DNA of 64,000 bases from JAHQVI01 sp963749875. Lineage in GTDB: Bacteria; Pseudomonadota; Alphaproteobacteria; Rhizobiales; Rhodomicrobiaceae. The DNA is taken from NCBI GenBank assembly GCA_963749875.1, contig CAVVOX010000003.1, positions 547,089 to 611,088 of the forward strand. The letters run 5' to 3'. A model generated the notes under the pieces. That model saw only the letters and a list, made by a program, of their open reading frames with translations. It was not told where the DNA came from and did not search any database. This document shows, piece by piece, positions 26,759 to 34,990 of the stretch (positions are counted from its first letter, which is position 1; each line of letters starts with the position of its first letter). The translations under genes were made by a program, and so were the position numbers.

Positions 26759-27929
26759 GTGTCCTGGTTCAGAGATACGTGCCATTATCGGGGTGAGCAA
26801 TTCGCTGATAAGGGGAGAGGGATGATGGCGCGGCGCGCACCGGAAGTCGAGTTGAGCGAGGCACAGCGGCGAGCGCTTGTTGCGCTGGCGCGGCGCCGAA
26901 TTACGGCGCAGGCGCTGGCGATGCGCGCGCGCATCGTGCTGGCGTGCGCCACGGGCGCCGAGAACAAGCAGGTGGCCGCGGAGCTCGGCGTCGATCAGGC
27001 GACCGCCGGCAAGTGGCGGCGGCGGTTCATCGCGCGCGGTGTGGATGGCTTGTACGACGAGCCGAAGCCCGGCGTTCCGCGCAAGATCACCGACGAACAG
27101 GTCGAGGCCGTGATTGTACGCACGCTGGAAAGCGCGCCCAAGGGGGCGACGCATTGGAGTTCGCGCCTGATGGCCCGGCAGAGCGGCATCTCAACCTCGA
27201 GCGTGCAACGGATCTGGCGCGCCTTCGGCCTGCAGCCGCACCGCACCGAGACGTTCAAGCTCTCCACCGATCCGCTGTTCATCGACAAGGTGCGCGACGT
27301 GGTGGGGCTGTATCTGGACCCGCCGGAGCGGGCGGTTGTGCTGTGCGTCGACGAGAAGAGCCAGGTTCAGGCGCTGGACCGCGCGCAGCCGGTGCTGCCG
27401 TTGCGGCCCGGGCAGGTGGAGCGGCGCACGCATGACTATGTCCGTCACGGCACGACCTCGCTGTTCGCGGCCCTGAACGCCGCAACCGGAGACGTCATCG
27501 GCAAATGCTACAAGCGCCACCGCGCGGTCGAGTTCAAGAGGTTCCTCGCCGAGATCGAACGCCGCGTGCCCGGGGACCTCGACATCCACATCGTCATGGA
27601 CAACTACGCCACCCACAAGACCCCGGCGATCCGCGCCTGGTTTGCCCGGCGGCCGCGCTGGCACGTCCACTTCACGCCGACCGGCTCGTCATGGCTGAAC
27701 ATGGTTGAGCGGTTTTTCGCCGAGATCACCGAACGACAGATCAAGCGCGGTGTCCATCGCAGCGAACGCGAGTTGGAGCAGGCGATCCTCGCCTATATCG
27801 ACGCCCGCAACGAAGACCCGAAGCCGTTCAAATGGGTTCGCACCGCCGACGACATCCTTGAAGCCGTCAACAGGTTCTGTCTCAGAACCAGCCCGGAAAA
27901 TTATGAAGCATACCTCTGATTCAGGACAC
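26759..27929 (+). mobile_element. IS630-family insertion sequence nested in IS1595
   Basis: A 1,171-bp element flanked by a duplicated TA (26757-26758 and 27930-27931), the IS630 target signature. The terminal inverted repeats are GTGTCCTGGTTCAGAGATA at the left and GTGTCCTGAATCAGAGGTA as the reverse complement of the right end. It contains one intact transposase gene. Confidence 0.93.
26822..27919 (+). CDS. IS630-family transposase
   Basis: About 365 aa. The start is the ATG at 26822 (or 26825), preceded by GGGGAGAGG. The N-terminal helix-turn-helix region is NKQVAAELGVDQATAGKWRR. The DDE catalytic residues are visible in VLCVDEKSQVQAL, IVMDNYATHKT, and GSSWLNMVERFFAEIT. The C-terminal YIDARNEDPKPFKWVRTADD segment is typical of the family. 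The reading frame is complete, so this is the one insertion sequence in the scar that could still be mobile. Confidence 0.93.
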   Translation: MMARRAPEVELSEAQRRALVALARRRITAQALAMRARIVLACATGAENKQVAAELGVDQATAGKWRRRFIARGVDGLYDEPKPGVPRKITDEQVEAVIVRTLESAPKGATHWSSRLMARQSGISTSSVQRIWRAFGLQPHRTETFKLSTDPLFIDKVRDVVGLYLDPPERAVVLCVDEKSQVQALDRAQPVLPLRPGQVERRTHDYVRHGTTSLFAALNAATGDVIGKCYKRHRAVEFKRFLAEIERRVPGDLDIHIVMDNYATHKTPAIRAWFARRPRWHVHFTPTGSSWLNMVERFFAEITERQIKRGVHRSERELEQAILAYIDARNEDPKPFKWVRTADDILEAVNRFCLRTSPENYEAYL

Positions 27930-28803
27930 TAGCCGCTGTTTGAATTTTCGGTGCTCCATGATCGGTCTCCCTTAATGGGAACAAATCAGGAACTTGAGCT
28001 GCCGTCAATCCCCATACTCAGCGCGGACAGAGCCAAGGCGAAGGCTGCCATAGTTATATGGACTCAGGCGTCAGTTGCCTCGGCTTGGGTTCGAGCAGAA
28101 GCCCATCTCGCAAATGAACAGGATAAGTTGATAACGGTCATGGATGCAGGGCTAGATCCGCGGCTGATTCCCCTGCCGTTTAATACCAGACATGCAACAT
28201 TATTGAGCGACCGAAAAGCAATCTATGACGCGTTAGGACAGCGTGAGTCGCTAAGCCCCTACGGTGATGGGCTTGACGCTGAAATTATTGGTCTGCGTCA
28301 GGATATGGAAGATATCGTTCGTAGTGCGAGAAATATCAGTACCTATCTTTACCCCTCGAAGGACCGCCGACGTCCTAAATTCGATTTCAAAAAGATCATT
28401 GTAGAGTACCTAATTTCTAAGAAGGGCGACACAGACGTTCACGCGAGATATCAGGTTACTTGCACGGAAGAACCAGCTCACTATTTCGAGTATTGGATTA
28501 GCGCTGATCTGGAGTCAGACGCAATAATGGCATTGCGCCGGCTAAATTTCGTAGTCTCTGATGAAGACACTTGGCAAGCATTAGATGCCATTCCGGTCGA
28601 AAACAGCCCGAAAACGAAGAAGTTTAACATCTATTTTCCGGATTTTAAGCCAAGCACATCTAAAACGATGAGTATCTCGTATTCATGGCCCGGCTTTATG
28701 AAGAAGTTGCTTCTCTCAAGGACAGCCGAGTTTAGTTGGGAATACGTCTCTCAGAACCCCAAGGCGCGCACAATGGTCCGTAAAACGGTAAGCGGTGCTC
28801 TGA

Positions 28804-30375
28804 TCACAGGGTAGCGGCAGTGGCATAGGTCCAGGGCATGAGTTTGTCGATACGACTTGCTGGCCAGCGGTTGATGAGCTTGGTCAGCACATCGTTTAGC
28901 CAGGCGTGCGGGTTGACGCCATTGAGCTTGCAGGTCTCGACAAACGAGGCGATACGCGCCCAATTGCGGGCTCCCTGATCATGTCCCGCGAACAGACTAT
29001 TTTTCCTGCTCAGGGCAATAGGACGGATTGATCGCTCGACCGTGTTGGAGTCGATTTCGATGCGACCATCTTCCAGGAAGCGAACCAACCCGTTCCATTG
29101 GTTCAAGCCGTAATTCATGGCATCGCGCACCGGCGAGGCTTTGGAGAGGCGCTTGAGGCAGTCCTCGAACCAGGCCTTCAGTTTTTCAACCTCGGGCCGG
29201 GACTTCGCCTGGCGGACGGAACATCGCTCTTCCGGCGGTCGTCCGCGGATTTCCTCCTCGATCTCATACAGCGTCTGAATGCGCGCCAGTGCCTGAGAGG
29301 CGATGGGCGCGGGACCTTTGTTGGCGATCTCATAAAATCGCCGCCGCAGGTGTGCCCAGCAATAGGCGAGCGTCACTGGCCCGCCCTTGCGACCGGCACG
29401 GGTGAGGATGTTATAGCCGTTATAGCCATCAACCTGGAGGATGCCGCCGAAGCCTTCCAGCAGTGTCGCCGCATGTTTGCCGCCGCATCCTGGCGCATAG
29501 GAATAGATGACGGCAGGTGACGTGGCATTGTCCCAGGGCCGATCATCGCTGGCCAGCGCCCAAAAAAACCGGGCTTGGTCTTCCCGCGCCCCGGATCGAG
29601 AACGGGGCAGCGCGTCTCGTCCGCAAACAGCTTGTCTTTGCCTTTCATGATGGCAAGCAGGCGGTCATGGAGCGGCTCCAACTCAGACGCCGCCGCGCCC
29701 ACCCACGCAGCTAAGGTTGAGCGGTCAAGGCGGATGCCCTGACGGTTGAAGATCTGCGCCTGGCGGTACAACGGTAAGTGATCGGCATATTTCGATATGA
29801 CCACATCGGCGACAAGCGTTTCGGTCGGAATGCCTCCCTCGATCAGCCGCGGCGGTGCCGGGGCCTGCACCACGGCCTCCTCGCAGTTGCAGCCATATTT
29901 AGGGCGGCGAGTGACGATAACGCGCAAGCTGGCCGGCACCTTGTCGAGGCGCTCGGACTTATCCTCGCCGATGACGTGCATGGCCTTACCGCAACAAGGG
30001 CAAATCGTGCTTTCCGGTTCAATGACCTGCTCGATGCGCGGCAAGTTTTCCGGCAGCGAACCGCGGTTGGCGCGACGCTGCTTTACGCGCGCGCTTGAGG
30101 CTCTCGTCCTTCTTATCCTCTTCCGCGTCGGCCTTGGCGCTGGCTGTCTCCAACTCCTCCAGCACCAGATTGAGCTGGTCTTCGCTCAGCCGTTCGGATT
30201 TACGGCCGAAGCGCGCCCGCCGCAGCACGGCGATGATGTGATGAAGCTTGTCGTTGGCGGCGGTGAGTTGATCGCACTCTGTAATGATGAGCTGCTTCTC
30301 CGCCCGCTCAGCGAGAATGATCGCGCGTAGGGCGTCAAGATCATCGGGCAGCGTATCTGACGAAGCAACTGTCAT
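28804..30375 (-). pseudogene. IS66 transposase TnpC, two frameshifts
   Basis: Three frames compose the DDE transposase. From the ATG at 30375 the first segment has the leucine-rich MTVASSDTLPDDLDALRAII region. It shifts near 30085, in a CG-rich run, to the frame reading RRANRGSLPENLPRIEQVIE. The second segment has the zinc-finger CPCCGKAM and then HLPLYRQAQIFNRQGI and FADETRCPVLDPGRGKTKPG. It shifts again in a run of seven T (minus strand, near 29572), after which WALASDDRPWDN would follow. The last segment is TLAYCWAHLRRRFYE through SRKNSLFAGHDQGARNW. Both shifts sit in homopolymer or dinucleotide runs, so sequencing error is possible. Confidence 0.85.
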
Positions 30376-30445
30376 GAGGCCAATTTGGCTGATTTGCCCA
30401 GCAACAGCCATCCGAAATTGGCTGGCTGAGCAAACGATCACAGGA

Positions 30446-30799
30446 TCATTGCGTCGCCGTTGGCCGCACAATCCGCCGCGTGTGCACGCGGGTCCAATTC
30501 AGACCTTCGAGAAGCGCGGATAATTGCGCTGGAGAAAGACGCATGACGCCGTCTTCGATCCGTGCCCAGTGGAACCTGGAATCTTCCAGGCGTTTGATCA
30601 GCAGGCAAATGCCGGTGCCGTCCCAGAACAGCAGTTTGATCCGGTCTGCCCGTTTAGAACGGAAGACGTAGATCACGCCCGAGAACGGATCGGCCTTGAA
30701 CTCGGCCTGCACGATCGCCGCCAACCCGATGGCTCCTTTGCGGAAATCGACCGGCTTCGTGGCGATCAGTACCCGCACATTGGTTGGCGGCACAATCAT
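30446..30799 (-). CDS. tnpB: IS66 accessory protein TnpB
   Basis: A 117-aa protein of the IS66 Orf2 family: PPTNVRVLIATKPVDFRKGA, followed by VIYVFRSKRADRIKLLFWDG and the GICLLIKRLEDSRF segment. It is required with TnpA and TnpC for IS66 transposition, but its precise role is unclear. Its start overlaps the tnpA stop by 4 nt. Confidence 0.92.
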   Translation of the reverse strand: MIVPPTNVRVLIATKPVDFRKGAIGLAAIVQAEFKADPFSGVIYVFRSKRADRIKLLFWDGTGICLLIKRLEDSRFHWARIEDGVMRLSPAQLSALLEGLNWTRVHTRRIVRPTATQ

Positions 30800-31281
30800 G
30801 TGACGGTCTTCACAGCGCGAAGAACGGCCGCCAGCACTTTGCTATCAACGCCGCTATGCACACGGACGGTTACGCCGCCAAGCATGATTTCGATCACAGT
30901 GGAGCTCGCAGCCGTAGCAGACGTTTCAACCGGCGCCGAGCCAGAACAGTCAGTGGTGATCATCACCGGTGCAAACGCTGGCTCGCCAACATCGCCTCCG
31001 GCAGCAGGCGGCAAACCGCATTGGAGCCCATTCGCATTGCGTTTGCGAAACTCATTCCGCCAGTTAAACAGCTGTTGCGGCCGAAGGCCATGACGACGGG
31101 CGACGTCCGAAATCACCACCCCGTCCCGGCAGCTCTCGGCAATGAGAGCCAGCTTCTTCTCGTCCGTCCACTCCCGACGACGCTCGACGCCCGTGATCAC
31201 CTCGACCCGCTGCACCCGAGCGGCCTCGGTTTTGACCTTACGGTCGACATTATGGTTGAAACGATAGGTATCCATGGCCAC
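30796..31281 (-). CDS. tnpA: IS66 accessory protein TnpA
   Basis: A 161-aa protein with a helix-turn-helix of the transposase-8 type (EWTDEKKLALIAESCRDGVV and SDVARRHGLRPQQLFNWRNE). The Gly/Ala-rich linker and C-terminal IEIMLGGVTVRVHSGVDSKV segment are usual in IS66 TnpA. It is the first gene of the element, with tnpB overlapping its stop. Confidence 0.9.
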   Translation of the reverse strand: MAMDTYRFNHNVDRKVKTEAARVQRVEVITGVERRREWTDEKKLALIAESCRDGVVISDVARRHGLRPQQLFNWRNEFRKRNANGLQCGLPPAAGGDVGEPAFAPVMITTDCSGSAPVETSATAASSTVIEIMLGGVTVRVHSGVDSKVLAAVLRAVKTVT

Positions 31282-31335
31282 GCATCATGCCCGTGCGCGA
31301 GACAGCCGAGAAGATGGCGTGGGAGCACCGCTTAC

Positions 31336-31499
31336 GTCGTAAGCGCTGATCCGTGCACTGAAGAGCAGCGAGGCGATCAGCCATTGATAGAGCGGGGGGG
31401 CGTGTTCCTGGCGAGGTCGATGCGCAGCGCGTCGGCATAGCTCTTCGGGTGGAGCGCGATCACGGCGCGCGCGATTTTCGTCTTGCTCGGTCTTGCCAT
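31336..31499 (-). pseudogene. Remnant of a helix-hairpin-helix DNA glycosylase/endonuclease-like gene
   Basis: From the ATG at 31499 the minus strand reads MARPSKTKIARAVIALHPKS, continues ADALRIDLARNTPP, and shifts in a run of seven C (31394-31400). The next frame gives PLYQWLIASLLFSARISA and is cut by the IS66 end at 31335. The segment resembles the N-terminus of HhH-GPD-type endonuclease III-like proteins seen in Hyphomicrobiales. Only about 54 codons remain; the rest is not found on the other side of IS66. Confidence 0.65.
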
Positions 31500-31642
31500 G
31501 CTGCCCGTCTCCTTTATGGGCGAACGCGCGCAAGGCTAAGATGTTTCAGGCTACGATTTTTCGCAATTGGCGAGCCGATCATCCGGCGCCGATCTTGCGC
31601 CGCCCGGCATATCGATCTTCCCCCGGAAATCGCCGCGCCGCG

Positions 31643-32509
31643 TCACTGCGCCACCGGCACATCGACGGCGATGATGCCGACGCAGCGGTTGAGCGGCTCC
31701 AACTCACCGTCCGGGATCTTGTACGGCCCGCCTTCCTCGCCCCGTCCCTCGACCTCCAGCGGTAGGTCGATCCCGGCCTCCTCCAGAAAACGCGCGACAT
31801 TATTGGCTCTGGCGGCAGCCATGGCCTTGTTCGCGGTGGCATCGCCTTTGGTGTCGGTGAAGCCGAGAATGCGGATCTTACGCGGGTTCTGCTTCTTGAT
31901 CGCCTCGATCGCCTCTTTGATCTTTCGCTTGCCGACAACCGTGACCTGCGCGCTGCTGGGGTCGAAATGCACCTCGGTCAGCAGCTTGGTGGCGAGCTTC
32001 GGCGCGGGTTTCACGGCGGCGGTGGTCTGCACGTCGAGAGCGGCGGCGGTGTTGACGGCCTGGTCCGGCTTGGGGATCGGCAGGGGAACCGGTTCGGCCG
32101 CGGCTTCGATCTCCGCTGGGCCGGTCGGAGTGAAATCGGTTCTCGCCACCGGCAGGTCATATCGCCCGCTCTCGCCGATCACGCGGCCCGTGCCGTCGCG
32201 GAGCTTGATATAAGCCACGACGCCTTTGGAAATCGGAATATAGGTGGCCTCCAGGATGAGAACGTTCCTGCCCTGGGATCTCACGCGGGTGAACAGCCTG
32301 TCGGCGCCGTCGCGGCCAAGCTCATGGATTTCGAGGCGGCAATTGTCGAGCTGATCGTCGCCGAGAACGCCGCGCGCCAGGGTCCGGTTCATCGCATCGA
32401 ATGTGGCGCTTTCGAAGAGCTCGCGGCCGCTGGCGATCGCCACGATGTGCAGGCTGCACGGGCTGGGGACGCGCGCATCTTTCGTCGTGCGGGCGGCGAC
32501 CTCCATCAT
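31643..32509 (-). CDS. OmpA-family C-terminal domain protein
   Basis: From the ATG at 32509 the protein is 288 aa: an N-terminal domain of unknown type (about 1-120), a Pro-rich linker, and an OmpA peptidoglycan-binding domain (EVHFDPSSAQVTVVGKRKIK...ILGFTDTKGDATANKAMAAA, about 180-285). The same frame extends upstream to a typical signal-peptide end (TALIFAAPATAQEIYAFKSQ) but meets a stop before any start codon. The missing N-terminus (MTRILSFSQLRFIISKWFVA, ATG at 32669) is in another frame. A GA-dinucleotide loss near 32607 would explain this. So the true protein is probably exported, with about 340 residues. Confidence 0.8.
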   Translation of the reverse strand: MMEVAARTTKDARVPSPCSLHIVAIASGRELFESATFDAMNRTLARGVLGDDQLDNCRLEIHELGRDGADRLFTRVRSQGRNVLILEATYIPISKGVVAYIKLRDGTGRVIGESGRYDLPVARTDFTPTGPAEIEAAAEPVPLPIPKPDQAVNTAAALDVQTTAAVKPAPKLATKLLTEVHFDPSSAQVTVVGKRKIKEAIEAIKKQNPRKIRILGFTDTKGDATANKAMAAARANNVARFLEEAGIDLPLEVEGRGEEGGPYKIPDGELEPLNRCVGIIAVDVPVAQ

Positions 32510-32669
32510 GGCCGTGGTCAGCGCGCGCTGGCTCTTGAAGGCGTAGATCTCCTGAGCGGTAGCCGGCGCCGCAAAGATGAGAGCTGTAAATATCGCAGAA
32601 ACTCTCTCCGGCTACGAACCATTTGGAGATGATAAATCGAAGCTGAGAAAAGGATAATATCCGGGTCAT

Positions 32670-32993
32670 GTCATCTCTCCCCAGTAACCCAGTCCACAGT
32701 AAAGCAGTGATTCGGGCATCGCAATTCAATATCTTAATCAATTTATCGTTAGAATTATTACGATCTCCTTCTTTGCTTCGAAAATCAGTGCAGGGGGCGA
32801 CATGGGCTCGCCGGCTCAGCTCTTGGCAACCGTCAGGGGCGAGGCGGCGCGGAATTCCGTCCTTGTCCGGATGACATCCGGCCCGTCCGAAATCGGCGTG
32901 CGGAAGCGGATCAAAGAGCTGTGAATCGACGCAAATACCCTTATCGTGCCCGCAATTCGCGCAGGAGCCGCGCCGAAAGCGGCGGAGAATGAC
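32670..32993. promoter_or_regulatory. Divergent intergenic region between the OmpA-family gene and the antiporter gene
   Basis: 324 bp. The first ~120 bp are AT-rich (TTAATCAATTTATCG around 32733) and should hold the promoters. The remaining GC-rich part contains a 40-codon plus-strand frame (32803-32925) without recognisable features. Before the antiporter ATG is a GGAG ribosome site (32982-32988 region). Confidence 0.35.
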
Positions 32994-34727
32994 ATGGCAG
33001 ATGAAGGCCAGGCGATCCTGATCAAGGACACACTCGTTTTTCTGTTCGCGGCGGGCGTCGTGGTGCCGCTCTTCCGGCTTTTCCGCGTGCCGGCGGTCGT
33101 CGGCTTCGTCATCGCCGGCGTCGCTCTCGGCCCGAACGGGCTCGGCGCGCTGGCGAAGCATTGGCCCGCCCTGGAGTTCATCACCATTACGGACCCGAAG
33201 GCGGCGGAGCCCTTCGCCGAGCTCGGCGTCCTGTTTTTGCTCTTCCTGCTCGGGCTGGAGCTGTCCTTCGACCGGCTCTGGGGGCTGCGCCGCGTCGTCT
33301 TCGGGGCGGGCGCGCTTCAGGCGGGTGTGAGCGCGGCGCTCATCGGCGTGGCGGCCTACGCTCTGGGGCTCTCCCCGCCGGCGGCCGTCATCGTCGGCCT
33401 TGCGCTCGCCCTGTCCTCGACCGCCGTCGTCATGCAGCATCTGATCGATGAGCGCCAGGCCGCCACGCCGGTGGGACGGACGGCGCTTGGCGTGCTGCTG
33501 TTTCAGGATCTGCTGGTCGCGCCGATCCTGATCTTCGTCGGGTTCGTGACCAAGGATGCCGAAGGGGGGCTCGCCTGGATGATCGTCGAGGCGCTGATCA
33601 ACGGCGTCATCGGCATTCTGGCGATCCTGCTGATCGGACAGTTCCTGCTGCACCGCGTCTTCCGTCTTGCGGCGCGGGCAGGCGGGCGCGACTTTCTGAT
33701 GGCGCTGACGCTGCTTGCGGTGGTGGGCGCGGCGGTTCTCACGGCGGGTGCCGGCCTCTCGCTGGCGCTCGGGGCTTTCCTTGCCGGACTGCTTCTCAGC
33801 GAGACCGAGTTCAAGCATCAGGCGGAGGTCGATCTTGAGCCGTTCAAGGGCCTGCTGCTCGGGCTTTTTTTCATGACGGTCGGGATGGGTATCGATCTCG
33901 CCAGCGTCGCGCCGGTCCTGCACTGGGCGCTCGGCGGGCTCGTCGTTCTGCTCGTGGCGAAGGCGCTGATCGCCGCGATGGCCTGCCGTCTGTTTGCCGG
34001 CGGGAATGCGCTCTCGATCGAAGCGGCCTCCCTTTTGGCGCCTGCGGGCGAGTTTGCCTTCGTGATCCTGTCCACCGCCGCCGTCAGCGGCATTCTTGCA
34101 TCCGAGACGATGACGGTGCTCACGGCGATTGCGGGCCTCTCCATGCTGCTTGTGCCGATTCTCGGGCGGGCCGGCCGGATTGCGGCCTCCAATTTCGCCG
34201 AAGCCACGCCCGGCGCGCCCAAGATCAACGATTACAGCCGGCTCGAAGGGCACGTCATCATTGCTGGGTTCGGCCGGGTCGGCTGCGCCATTGCGCGCAT
34301 TCTGCGCGCGGAGGAGGTCGAGGTCGTCGCGCTGGAGCGCAATGCGATCCATGTTGCGCGCGAGCGCGAGCGAGGGTGGAAGGTCTATCTGGGCGATGCC
34401 GCCCGTCCGGAGATCGTGACCAGGGCGGGGGCGCAGGGCGCCGCCATGTTCATCGTGACCGTCGATGATCCCGAAAGCGCCGAGGCCATGGTGCGGGCGG
34501 TGCGCAGCGTTCGCCGCGACGCGCCGATCATCGCAAGGGCGCGCGACGCCGATCACGCCCGCAAACTGTCCGAGGCCGGCGCGGATTTCGTCATTCCCGA
34601 CGCGATCGAGGCGGGGCTTCAGATGGCGGGATATGCGCTGCAGGGCTTTGGCTATGAAGGTGAAACGGTGCGCGACCGGATCGCGGCGGAGCGCGATGCC
34701 GAGTACCGCAAGGCGGCCAGAGCATAA
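32994..34727 (+). CDS. Kef-type monovalent cation/proton antiporter (CPA2) with TrkA-N domain
   Basis: 577 aa from the ATG at 32994 (GGAG upstream; a GTG at 32946 is less likely). About 12 hydrophobic helices form the CPA2 exchanger domain (FRVPAVVGFVIAGVALGPNG, ALALSSTAVVMQHLIDE, GAFLAGLLLSETEFKHQ). From about residue 400 a cytosolic nucleotide-binding domain follows, with the Rossmann motif HVIIAGFGRVGCAIARIL. The layout matches KefB/KefC, the glutathione-gated K+ efflux systems, but glutathione gating cannot be confirmed and no KefF/KefG-like gene is adjacent. Confidence 0.9.
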   Translation: MADEGQAILIKDTLVFLFAAGVVVPLFRLFRVPAVVGFVIAGVALGPNGLGALAKHWPALEFITITDPKAAEPFAELGVLFLLFLLGLELSFDRLWGLRRVVFGAGALQAGVSAALIGVAAYALGLSPPAAVIVGLALALSSTAVVMQHLIDERQAATPVGRTALGVLLFQDLLVAPILIFVGFVTKDAEGGLAWMIVEALINGVIGILAILLIGQFLLHRVFRLAARAGGRDFLMALTLLAVVGAAVLTAGAGLSLALGAFLAGLLLSETEFKHQAEVDLEPFKGLLLGLFFMTVGMGIDLASVAPVLHWALGGLVVLLVAKALIAAMACRLFAGGNALSIEAASLLAPAGEFAFVILSTAAVSGILASETMTVLTAIAGLSMLLVPILGRAGRIAASNFAEATPGAPKINDYSRLEGHVIIAGFGRVGCAIARILRAEEVEVVALERNAIHVARERERGWKVYLGDAARPEIVTRAGAQGAAMFIVTVDDPESAEAMVRAVRSVRRDAPIIARARDADHARKLSEAGADFVIPDAIEAGLQMAGYALQGFGYEGETVRDRIAAERDAEYRKAARA

Positions 34728-34800
34728 GGTGCTGGGCTACGCTTCTGAGGCTGTCGGCACGCCGGTTGGAGCCGGTCCTCGCGCGATGCCCGCCCGCATC

Positions 34801-34829
34801 TTGCCATTTCGCGCGGCGCACCCTATAAG
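34801..34829 (+). promoter_or_regulatory. Sigma-70-type promoter of rpsB-tsf
   Basis: TTGCCA (34801-34806) and TATAAG (34824-34829) are separated by 17 nt. Transcription would start near 34836, leaving a leader of about 155 nt before rpsB. Confidence 0.65.
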
Positions 34830-34835
34830 AGCAGC

Positions 34836-34990
34836 ATCACGCACGCGGAATTGACGGATGAAGGGCCCTTTGCAGGCTTTATTCATTCGATCCGGTGCCG
34901 GCCCATGAGTGCCGCGAATTCCAAAAGCACCCCATGAAGCCGGACGATGTATTCCGCGGAGGATTAACCGGAAAAGAGGAGAGCAGGCCC
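34836..34990 (+). promoter_or_regulatory. Long rpsB 5' leader, possible autoregulatory region
   Basis: The segment between the predicted start site and the rpsB ATG contains GAAGGGCCCTTTGCAGG and a GCCGGC-rich stretch that may fold, then AAGAGGAGAG as ribosome site. In many bacteria S2 represses its own operon through such a leader; I cannot identify the specific structure here. Confidence 0.35.

Larger units (their letters stand above)
25836..27959 (-). pseudogene. IS1595-family transposase, interrupted by IS630
   Basis: The ATG at 27959 starts MEHRKFKQRL. The IS630 element sits inside the tenth codon region, and the frame continues from 26756 as AELIAELTPAQGRKLIDTLR. A zinc ribbon follows (LKCPHCKG...YKCLACARTF), then the catalytic core: VDECFV, LLCMDGDPALI, and the C-terminal SYISRFKKWLNRFNGVATKY motif typical of the family. 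Without the insertion the protein would be about 316 aa with no other lesion, so the element was probably active before IS630 entered. Confidence 0.85.
25810..28034 (-). mobile_element. IS1595-family insertion sequence, split by an IS630 element
   Basis: The ends are inverted repeats, GGCTCTGTTCGCGTTGAGTA at 25810 and (reverse complement) GGCTCTGTCCGCGCTGAGTA at 28034. An 8-bp target duplication AAGGCGAA flanks it (25802-25809 and 28035-28042), the size expected of IS1595. Removing the nested IS630 and its duplicated TA leaves a 1,052-bp element with one transposase gene on the minus strand. Confidence 0.9.
25649..28787 (+). pseudogene. TIR-domain protein gene, interrupted by IS1595/IS630 and truncated by IS66
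   Basis: The 5' part (25649-25809) encodes MADVFISYSKREPQLTAELA through ...EELSKAK. The frame resumes after the insertion at 28035 with KAKAAIVIWTQASVASAWVR. Joining them across the duplicated AAGGCGAA restores a complete TIR domain, with the strand-A FISYSK motif, the WWD loop, and a Glu in the WVRAEAHLA segment where TIR NADases keep their catalytic Glu. About 180 further residues (KFDFKKIIVEYLISKKGDTD and onward) are unrecognised. The last native codons end near MVRKT at 28787, where IS66 begins. The gene is visibly AT-richer than its neighbours, suggesting transfer. TIR proteins of this kind often act in phage defence; that role is inference. Confidence 0.85.
28788..31335 (-). mobile_element. 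IS66-family insertion sequence
   Basis: A 2,548-bp element with terminal repeats GTAAGCGGTGCTC at 28788 and its complement GAGCACCGCTTAC ending at 31335. It carries the family gene set tnpA-tnpB-tnpC on the minus strand. The flanking octamers (GTAAAACG on the left, GTCGTAAG on the right) do not match, so the usual 8-bp target duplication is absent. tnpC is frameshifted. Confidence 0.9.

Noticed and set aside
32322..34556. A 744-codon open frame on the minus strand opposite the antiporter gene
   Set aside because: Composition is Arg/His/Asp/Gly-rich without domains. The plus strand encodes a clear CPA2 antiporter, so this is the GC-rich shadow.
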